Assembly: GCF_012971745.1 (NCBI RefSeq)
Contig: NZ_CP048834.1
Location: 1,550,001 to 1,614,000 of the forward strand
Length of the DNA: 64,000 nt
Source: Starkeya sp. ORNL1
GTDB lineage: Bacteria; Pseudomonadota; Alphaproteobacteria; Rhizobiales; Xanthobacteraceae
Reading direction: 5' to 3'
Shown here: piece by piece, positions 58,178-64,000 of the stretch
Layout: every line of letters begins with the position of its first letter
Position numbering within the stretch: the stretch's first letter is position 1
The notes under the pieces: model-generated
What the model saw: the letters and a program-made list of their open reading frames with translations, nothing else
Told to the model about the DNA's origin: nothing
Database searches by the model: none
Position numbers and translations under genes: made by a program

Positions 58178-58948
58178 ATGGATTATGTCTGGCAGCACGA
58201 TCTGAAGGGCGAAGCGGACCGGCTGCGGCTGATGTCGCGCCTGCTCGATCCATCGAGCCGCTTTCGCCTGCTGCGCACCGGCGTGGGCGCGGGCTGGCGC
58301 TGCCTGGAGATCGGCGCCGGCAACGGCTCGGTGTCGCAATGGCTGGCGCGGCAGGTGGGACCCACCGGGCACGTGCTGGCAACCGACCTGCACCCCGATC
58401 TGATGCAGGGCATTGCCGGCGGCAATCTCGAGGTGCGCGCCTTCGATGTCGTGCATGACGACCCGCCGGGCGCGCCGTTCGATCTCGTCGCGGTGCGCGC
58501 GCTGCTGCACCATCTGCCGGAGCGCCGTACTGTGGTCGCGCGCATGGCGCGCTGGCTGAAGCCGGGCGGCTGGCTGTTCGTGCAGGAGCCCGATTTCTAT
58601 CCGACCTGGACGGTGGAGCCGCCCTCGCAGAAGACGCTGTGGGAGCAGTTCATCCGCTGGGCGCAGGCTCACCAGATCGACTATTATGTCGGCCGCAAGA
58701 TCCCGGCCTGGGTGCAGCAGGAAGGCCTCACTGATATCAGCGCGCAGGGCCATGCCGAGCTCTATAATGGCGGCTCGGACTTCGCGCAGTGGTGGGACTA
58801 CGGCCTGCGCGAGATCGCCGGCCGGCTGAAGAGCGAAGGCGGCGTCTCCGATGCCGCGCTCGACGAGTTCCACACGCTGGCGCGCGATCCCGCCTACTGG
58901 ACCACGACCATCGCCTTCACCGCGACGACCGCCCGCAAGCCCGGCTGA
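58178..58948 (+). CDS. class I SAM-dependent methyltransferase
   Basis: A 256-residue protein. CLEIGAGNGSVSQWLARQVGPTGHVLATDLHP contains motif I and the acidic residue after strand 2. FDLVAVRALLHHLPER is motif IV and LKPGGWLFVQEP motif V. The substrate is not deducible; the helical C-terminus resembles UbiE/CoQ5-like enzymes. Start at the ATG with GGGGGA five bases upstream; in-frame ATGs at 58160 and 58166 lack such a site. Confidence 0.85.
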   Translation: MDYVWQHDLKGEADRLRLMSRLLDPSSRFRLLRTGVGAGWRCLEIGAGNGSVSQWLARQVGPTGHVLATDLHPDLMQGIAGGNLEVRAFDVVHDDPPGAPFDLVAVRALLHHLPERRTVVARMARWLKPGGWLFVQEPDFYPTWTVEPPSQKTLWEQFIRWAQAHQIDYYVGRKIPAWVQQEGLTDISAQGHAELYNGGSDFAQWWDYGLREIAGRLKSEGGVSDAALDEFHTLARDPAYWTTTIAFTATTARKPG

Positions 58949-58966
58949 CCGGCCCGGCGCGACCCG

Positions 58967-59179
58967 TCAGCCCGTCGCGGGGATTTCGAGCTTCTCGAAC
59001 GTCTGTATGCCGTGGCCCTGCTTGCAGGCGCAGCCATACTGGAGCGCGATCTCGTCGACCAGACGAGCGCGCGCGACGCGTGTGCCGGCGATGGTCCGGT
59101 CGACCCATTCATCGGGCACGGTCAGCGACATTCCCGGCTCCAGCAGGCACAGGATTCTTCTCAGTTCGTCGCCGTTCAA
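58967..59179 (-). CDS. small hypothetical protein with a TTG start
   Basis: A 70-residue protein. The start codon is TTG, supported by GGAGG five bases upstream on the minus strand. It is acidic with a possible CxxC-like pair (YGCACKQG) and no membrane segment. It converges with the methyltransferase gene, with 18 bases between stops. No family is recognised. Confidence 0.5.
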   Translation of the reverse strand: MNGDELRRILCLLEPGMSLTVPDEWVDRTIAGTRVARARLVDEIALQYGCACKQGHGIQTFEKLEIPATG

Positions 59180-59265
59180 GCGAACCTCCGTTGTGCGGGT
59201 GGGGTGGTGGCACCGGGGGGTGGTATAAGGCGGCGGGAGATGGGGTTTTGTTGACTGACGATGGG

Positions 59266-60720
59266 CTAGCGCGGGACGGGAACGCCGCCCTTGCGCTTGA
59301 TCCGAGCGGCAACACGGAAGAGATCCGGCACATTAACCCGCCGATCCGGCCGCTCCTCGACGACGTACAGGCGCTTTAGGGCGAGCAGCAGGCGTTCGTA
59401 AAAATCGCGGGCGTTGAGCGTAGGACTGGAGATCTCTGTCGGTATCCTTGGAACATCGCTGCCACCAGGATTGCGCTGAGCGGTAAGCGTCTTCTCAAGG
59501 TTCGCGCCCTTGAACTTGCTGAAAACCTCGGCGCGCTCGGCGGGCACGATCAACCCATCGAGCGACTTCATAACCTCGCCCAGCCAAGGGTGGTCCTCCG
59601 CCAGTTCAGTCACCCGGTTTGCCGAAGCGTCTTGCACGCTGTCGCGGATTTCCAGGTAGGACAGCGGCAGCGACGCACCGTCGTTCGTCCGCTCAGCGGC
59701 CCGTTTCAGCGCCATTAGAAAGCTTCTCGGGCTAGCTTCGCCGCGGGCGTCGGATAGGTGGCTCGGAAGCCAATTGTAGGTCCGACCGCGGCGCACGCCG
59801 CCCATGTGCTCTCCGGCCAAGGCCTCGAAGGCACGCTGCTGCGCCAAAGGATCCGAATACAGAGCGGATTGGTCGACTTTGGGTACGAGGATCGACAGGG
59901 CGTCTCCGACCTTCGCCGTGTCCAAATAACGGAATAACAGGGCATAGAGATCTACCGCCGTCCATTTCAAGCGCGCCGCGCTGCCCTTGATCTTGGACGC
60001 ATCCGGGAAGCGCCAGATCTCCTCGTCGTTGAAGAAGTCGCTGCGCAGAAATACTTTGAAGCGGATCGAAGAATAAGAGTCGCGAAGTTCGAGGCCGACT
60101 TCAAGGATGCCACGCACCAAGCGACGAATGGCCCCCCAGTCCGTGCCGGCGATCCGGTCGAGTGCGTCGAAGACGATGAGCAACTTGGCCCCATCGCGGC
60201 TCAGGGCTGTGTTGAACTCCGCGAGAAGACGCTCTTCCTCCTCCGCGTGCGCATCCAACCAACGACAGGCGCCGGCCCAACCTTTGTCGGATGCGATCTC
60301 CGGCGGAAGCCGTTCGTTGAGCGATCGCGCGGCGGATCGCAAGGTCACGAGTCGCCAGATGGTATTGGCCGGAACATCCTTGAGGGCGGATGTCAGAATT
60401 TTCGCTGAGGGGTACTCTTCCCGACCGCGAGCCTGAGCGAAGCCCAATTCGACCCTCAGCTGGTCCAGGCGAAGATTGGGGTAGGATAGAGCGGCGCGAC
60501 GACGAGCATCGTCAAACGTCAGGATGGCGCTCCAGAAAGACTTACCGACGCCGCGGTCCCCTTCAACGACCATTTCGTCGGGATCAATCGCCTGCGCGTG
60601 CGATCGCGGGGTGATAAGCAGGTCCAGATCGGGTTTGTCGGTCGCCGACCACTGCGCGATCGACGGCAGGTTCCGGATCGCGGCGCGTACTTTGGAGACA
60701 GCGTCAGTTCGGGCGGTCAT
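59266..60720 (-). CDS. P-loop NTPase of an accessory three-gene operon (third gene)
   Basis: A 484-residue protein. Walker A is GDRGVGKS (about residues 54-61) and Walker B KLLIVFDALDRI (about 178-189), followed by KVFLRSDFF, a sensor-like position, as in STAND/AAA-type or KAP-like ATPases. The C-terminal ~250 residues are helical with no recognised domain, and end in a winged-helix-like YERLLLALKRLYVVEERPDRRVNVPDLFRVAARI. The ATG overlaps the upstream stop (ATGA), so it is translationally coupled to the ParA-like ATPase. Codon use is less GC-biased than flanking genes. The function is unknown; a regulatory or defence role is possible. Confidence 0.75.
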   Translation of the reverse strand: MTARTDAVSKVRAAIRNLPSIAQWSATDKPDLDLLITPRSHAQAIDPDEMVVEGDRGVGKSFWSAILTFDDARRRAALSYPNLRLDQLRVELGFAQARGREEYPSAKILTSALKDVPANTIWRLVTLRSAARSLNERLPPEIASDKGWAGACRWLDAHAEEEERLLAEFNTALSRDGAKLLIVFDALDRIAGTDWGAIRRLVRGILEVGLELRDSYSSIRFKVFLRSDFFNDEEIWRFPDASKIKGSAARLKWTAVDLYALLFRYLDTAKVGDALSILVPKVDQSALYSDPLAQQRAFEALAGEHMGGVRRGRTYNWLPSHLSDARGEASPRSFLMALKRAAERTNDGASLPLSYLEIRDSVQDASANRVTELAEDHPWLGEVMKSLDGLIVPAERAEVFSKFKGANLEKTLTAQRNPGGSDVPRIPTEISSPTLNARDFYERLLLALKRLYVVEERPDRRVNVPDLFRVAARIKRKGGVPVPR

Positions 60721-62012
60721 GGTTTCTGATCTAATCCCAGTCGTTCGATGCACCAACGCGTGAATGCGCCAAAAGCCGCCTCTGCCACCTCCGGATTGGT
60801 CTGCTCGGTGAATTCCAGCGGTTCGTATGTCTGATACCGCGGATCAAAGGCGATCGACACCGGATAGTGCGGCGCATCGCTGTCATCGGGCGCGAAGTTG
60901 AACACATCGAGATCACCCGCATCGGACGCCTCGTCGTAAAGTCCCTCCGCGAAGACGGTGGCGATCCGATCAAGGAAGCGTTCCGAGGCCACGACGTCAC
61001 CCGGATTGGCGACCCGTCCGCGAATGGTCTTGAACCGAAGTCTCCAGTCATCGGCCTCGGGGTTGGTCGGCGCGAAGCGCTGGAGGTAGGTAAGCAGCGC
61101 CGAATAGGTGACGAACGACTGGTTGCTATCCGCCATGAAGAGCAACACGTCCGCGCCTAGCGCTAGGAGGGGCGCAGCCGAGATCTCGGACAGGCCGGCG
61201 CGCGCATCAATCAGTACGGCATCGTATCGGCGCGTCTCGCACGCGCGTTCAATCAGTTCCGTAACGCGCTTCCCGAAGGTGGTGATCCTGCCGTCTTCCG
61301 GAGATTCCAGTAGAGATCGCGAAAGCTTACCCAGGACTGTGCCTGGCGACCGAAAGCATCGCACGCCGAAAGCCGGAATGACATCGATCCGGCCCGAGTC
61401 TCGGGCGACCGGACTGGTCCCGATCAGGTCGCGGAGCTTGGGAAGTTCGGCGTTAAGGCCCTGGATCGCGCGTTCGGCGAGCCAGTCGAGTGCTCCGAAC
61501 TCCGGCGTCAGTTCCTCGGGCAGCATCGCTTGGCCCAGACCCGGCGCTTCCAAGTCGAGATCAAGACAAAGAACCGTTCCCCCGCGCATCGCGATATGCG
61601 TCGCGAGGACTGTGAGGGCCGTAGTTCGCCCTACCCCTCCTTTGATGCTGTAAAATACCAGTCGCGGCGGCTCCACGGCTACCGGCGCGGGGCTCAAAGT
61701 CCAGTCCACACCGGCGAACCGGCGTTCTACATATTTGATCCTCTGATCTCCCACCACCAAGAGTACGGGCTCCGAGCTTGGCTGATCTAGATGAACCAAA
61801 CGCCCGAACCTTGGCGCATAACGACCGAGGCGCTTACGCAGCGCCTCATCGAGGGCCGAAACCCGAGCTTTTTGGGTCGTCTCAGGCACGAAGACGTGCA
61901 ACTGGCCCTGGCCGTCGCGGAGGTAAGTAACGTCCGCATCCGCACCCAGTATGTCTTGGACCACTTCAATCGCGATGCGGAGGCTGTCGTCGTAGAAGAC
62001 CGGATCAGCCAT
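60717..62012 (-). CDS. ParA/MinD-type ATPase with a KGGVGR variant P-loop (second gene)
   Basis: A 431-residue protein. An N-terminal ~110-residue domain of unknown function precedes a SIMIBI ATPase: YSIKGGVGRTTAL at 121-133, LDLDLEAPGLG, and later VLIDARAGLSEISAA. The signature Lys of the deviant Walker A is kept (KGG), but the usual GKT/S Lys is Arg, a mark of the 'KGGVGR-motif' ATPase group, which is often found in accessory operons. It starts two bases after the first gene's stop and overlaps the third. It is not a plasmid partition gene in context: no ParB or parS is seen. Confidence 0.8.
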   Translation of the reverse strand: MADPVFYDDSLRIAIEVVQDILGADADVTYLRDGQGQLHVFVPETTQKARVSALDEALRKRLGRYAPRFGRLVHLDQPSSEPVLLVVGDQRIKYVERRFAGVDWTLSPAPVAVEPPRLVFYSIKGGVGRTTALTVLATHIAMRGGTVLCLDLDLEAPGLGQAMLPEELTPEFGALDWLAERAIQGLNAELPKLRDLIGTSPVARDSGRIDVIPAFGVRCFRSPGTVLGKLSRSLLESPEDGRITTFGKRVTELIERACETRRYDAVLIDARAGLSEISAAPLLALGADVLLFMADSNQSFVTYSALLTYLQRFAPTNPEADDWRLRFKTIRGRVANPGDVVASERFLDRIATVFAEGLYDEASDAGDLDVFNFAPDDSDAPHYPVSIAFDPRYQTYEPLEFTEQTNPEVAEAAFGAFTRWCIERLGLDQKP

Positions 62013-62014
62013 CG

Positions 62015-62395
62015 TCAGAACCCCTGCATGAGTCTAAGCACCCGCTCAGCGTCGGTGCGCCATTGGTCGACCTGAGCGGAGGGTGTGTACCCCGGGGCCG
62101 TATAGCGGTCGTGCACCGACCAGCCCGCAAACAACCCAGACAGCACGGCCAGGATGCGCTGCCCCTTGAGACCCGACAAATTGGGAATCGCCGCGTCTCG
62201 AAGGTCTCTTTTCACGTCTGGATCGAAGTGCTTGTTGGGCCGGCTGCCGTCTTCCTCTATGCAGACGGCCTTCACGGCGCACTCGCCGGCTATCCCATAA
62301 TGGTGGCCGGCATTGTCTAGCCGAGCCTGTTCCCGCAAGAGCTCGGCGTCCTCGAAATGGCGATGCGCCGCGCTTAAATAATCTTCAGCCATCAT
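62015..62395 (-). CDS. small HEPN-like protein (first gene of the operon)
   Basis: A 126-residue all-helical protein. AEDYLSAAHRHFEDAELLREQ, then NAGHHYGIAGECAVKAV, matches the two-helix pattern of HEPN-domain proteins (aliphatic, A-x-R-H-x-x-D-A, then E-C-A-x-K-A). W-S-V-H-D-R-Y later is a common HEPN block. RLDNAGH could be read as an R-x(4-6)-H motif but is not at the usual place, so RNase activity is uncertain. The start is the first of two ATGs with GGATTGAGA upstream; the frame is open further upstream without domain support. HEPN proteins are frequent toxins and defence effectors. Confidence 0.65.
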   Translation of the reverse strand: MMAEDYLSAAHRHFEDAELLREQARLDNAGHHYGIAGECAVKAVCIEEDGSRPNKHFDPDVKRDLRDAAIPNLSGLKGQRILAVLSGLFAGWSVHDRYTAPGYTPSAQVDQWRTDAERVLRLMQGF

Positions 62396-62831
62396 TCTCA
62401 ATCCAGATTCTCGACCAAGGTAAAGGCACAGCCTGTAATCCGCTAGCTCGTCCGACAATTCGCACGTCTTTGCCCGATGCCCCATAGGGCATTCCGCGCG
62501 TTGCAATGCACACGCGCCTCGAACTGAAGCGAACTCGGACTGCTGTCCAAAGAATTCGGGGACTGTCCAAAGACCGCAATTGGTCAGACATCGCCTTGGC
62601 CCGTTGCTCTCGGGATTGCCTGAGAGAGGCCGTTTCAAACGTCGGCTATGGGTCATAAGCAGAAATCTAAGTACTATACGCGGTCCCCTAGCGAAATAGT
62701 TGGTCGTGGCGTCTTTCAGCATTCAGAATATGGCTCGCCTTGAGCGCTGGTACCTTTCCCACAATCCATTTGTTAGCATCCAATCAACGCCGTAAAGTAA
62801 CTGCGAACGTGTTCTGGCCAGCAGCAGTCAG
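62396..62831. other. upstream region of the accessory operon
   Basis: About 435 bases, clearly more AT-rich than average, between the HEPN-like gene and the truncated metallo-beta-lactamase-fold gene. No convincing gene. It must contain the operon's promoter and probably the left boundary of the inserted DNA. No integrase or direct repeat was found. Confidence 0.4.
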
Positions 62832-63125
62832 GTGGTTGATATGTGGCGACCGGTCGCTGGCGCATCTGGCGCCGAGATCTTCGCGCTTACCAACAAGCCG
62901 CCGATCACCAATTCCAACGCCTACCTCATCCGCACGGCGACGCGCATCCTGATCATCGATCCCAGTACCGAGCCCGCCCAGATCGCGCGCATCAACGAAC
63001 TGGTGGCCGAGAGCCAGACAGCGGGCAGCCTGACGGCATATGAGCTGGGGGACGCGCGCGAGAAGTGTCGCTGGCCTGAGCGCGGGAGCGGCGTCCGGCA
63101 ACCCGGCGGGTGCGATCAGGGCTAG
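62832..63125 (+). pseudogene. truncated MBL-fold hydrolase gene
   Basis: From GTG 62832 or ATG 62841 the frame encodes an N-terminal piece of a metallo-beta-lactamase-fold protein: GAEIFALTNKPPITNSNAYL and LIIDPSTEPAQIARINELVAES. It then changes abruptly to low-quality sequence (TAGSLTAYELGDAREKC), before the zinc motif HxHxDH. No zinc site remains, so it is inactive. The stop overlaps the converging phospholipase gene. It looks like the remnant of a gene broken during insertion or deletion at the island edge. Confidence 0.55.
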
Positions 63126-64000
63126 TGAACCGGCGGCCCGTTCAGCATCGACGAAAACACGCTCCGGCACGTCGCTCCGCCCTTCGGCATAACCGTAGTC
63201 TCCAGCATCACCGGCATCCGGCTCGCGCCCGAGGCCAGCAGCGCGCGCGCCTGCTTGGTGAGCTTCAGCTCCAGGATCAGCTTGCTGGCCTGGCGGAACT
63301 TCGTCACCGGGGCGCGGGCGAGTTGCAGGTCGCCTTCCAGCGCCACCAGCCGGGCGGTGCAGGCGGCGCCGGCCGAGCCCTCGCAGACGATCTTCACCAG
63401 GCCGTCCTTGGAGGCGTTCAGCTCCAGCCAGCCGCCGCCGACGGCGCAGGCGCGGGCCGGCGGGGGATCGAAGCGCGGCAGGTCGATGGGCGCGCGGCGG
63501 GTGGTGAAGTCCAGCGCTTCCGCGAGGTTCCTGGCGTGGCGGTCGCGCGTCGTCATCGGCTCCAGCCCCCAGCGCCACTCGATCATCTTCAGGATCGAGC
63601 AATGCTCATAAGGCCCCGAGGTCTCGACCTTGCGCGGCGCGAACGGGCCCATGGCGATGGCCGGCACCCGGAAGCCGAGGCGCTTCAGGTCCGGCAGCGG
63701 GCCCGAGCCCGCGAGCTTCGTATCGTCCTGGCAGGCGGGCGGCGGCACGTGATCGTAGAAGCCGCCATGCTCGTCGAAATTGAGCACGAACACCATGCGA
63801 TCCCATTGCGGGCTCGCCTTCAGTGTGTCGTGAACCTGGGCGAGGAAGCCCTCCGCCACCAGGAGATTGCCCCATGGGTGGTAATCGTTCGAGGTGCCCA
63901 TGTCCTCGGCGCGGTCGGTGTAGTCGGGATCGACGAACACCACATTTGCGAGCTTGCCGGCGCGCGCATCGGTCCAGAACTTCTCGATCGGATGGGAGAT
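63122..64000 (-). CDS. phospholipase C / acid phosphatase family protein (C-terminal part)
   Basis: At least 292 residues are visible and the N-terminus lies beyond the window. FVDPDYTDRAEDMGTSNDYHPWGN and VFVLNFDEHGGFYDHVPPP are the metal and catalytic blocks of the phosphoesterase family (AcpA/PlcC type). RVPAIAMGPFAPRKV and CSILKMIEWRWGLEPMTTRD follow. The last ~110 residues look like a beta-rich extension with a Cys pair. The protein is probably exported; the signal is not visible here. Confidence 0.85.
   Translation of the reverse strand: MSHPIEKFWTDARAGKLANVVFVDPDYTDRAEDMGTSNDYHPWGNLLVAEGFLAQVHDTLKASPQWDRMVFVLNFDEHGGFYDHVPPPACQDDTKLAGSGPLPDLKRLGFRVPAIAMGPFAPRKVETSGPYEHCSILKMIEWRWGLEPMTTRDRHARNLAEALDFTTRRAPIDLPRFDPPPARACAVGGGWLELNASKDGLVKIVCEGSAGAACTARLVALEGDLQLARAPVTKFRQASKLILELKLTKQARALLASGASRMPVMLETTVMPKGGATCRSVFSSMLNGPPVH

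Noticed and set aside
60717..62012. ParA-like ATPase considered as a plasmid or chromosome partition protein
   Set aside because: No ParB-like gene or parS repeats are near, the P-loop is altered, and it is tightly coupled to two genes unrelated to partition.

Overview
The window is high-GC, gene-dense DNA from an alphaproteobacterium, most likely a member of the Hyphomicrobiales (Rhizobiales). The strongest taxonomic marker is a complete acpXL-fabZXL-fabF2XL-fabF1XL-adh2XL-lpxXL cluster (25.9-32.4 kb), which makes the very-long-chain fatty acid of lipid A in that order. The psd-pssA pair, an orphan tRNA-Gln and many alphaproteobacterial intergenic palindromes fit. A Xanthobacteraceae-like genus (Ancylobacter/Starkeya type) is a guess only.

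Layout. 0-11.4 kb: the end of a GntR/FCD regulator, then a tight plus-strand operon with an aconitase-family enzyme, a MmgE/PrpD enzyme fused in one frame to a GlnQ-type ABC ATPase, an amino-acid-type binding protein, two permeases and an amidohydrolase. A second MmgE/PrpD gene and a Bug/TctC binding protein face it. This looks like uptake plus breakdown of a (amino)polycarboxylate; the substrate is unknown. 11.4-17.9 kb: AraC regulator, Tat-type sulfatase, tRNA-Gln(CTG), a gene-poor stretch with an orphan lasso-like RiPP leader peptide, a choloylglycine-hydrolase-family protein and a DUF1127 protein. 18-25.5 kb: pbpC and an alpha-2-macroglobulin. 25.8-32.4 kb: the lipid A VLCFA cluster. 32.6-38.5 kb: polyamine genes (PotF-like binding protein, PuuA-like ligase, SpuC-like aminotransferase, a second class III aminotransferase). 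38.6-48.9 kb: rhodanese, DMT exporter with divergent LysR, two IS110 elements stacked in one palindromic repeat, chromate transporter, multicopper oxidase, YdfG-like SDR, Inh-like lipoprotein. 49-56.5 kb: psd-pssA, an alkylation-repair group (ada, 2OG-Fe oxygenase, ogt), a monooxygenase-like gene broken by an in-frame TAG, and argP/argO. 56.5-59.2 kb: periplasmic protein, TsdA-like dihaem cytochrome, methyltransferase, small protein.

59.2-62.9 kb is an accessory island, more AT-rich by eye than its surroundings. It holds a tightly coupled three-gene operon: a small HEPN-like protein, a ParA/MinD-type ATPase with a KGGVGR variant P-loop, and a second P-loop NTPase. Next to it lies a truncated metallo-beta-lactamase-fold gene. 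This operon is the best candidate for an undescribed (possibly defence) system. The window ends inside a phospholipase C/acid-phosphatase-family gene.

The three most notable observations are the MmgE/PrpD-ABC ATPase fusion, the three-gene NTPase/HEPN-like operon, and a near-identical 30-bp element upstream of both ada and the oxygenase gene (a likely Ada operator). Long antisense open frames caused by the high GC content were left out.
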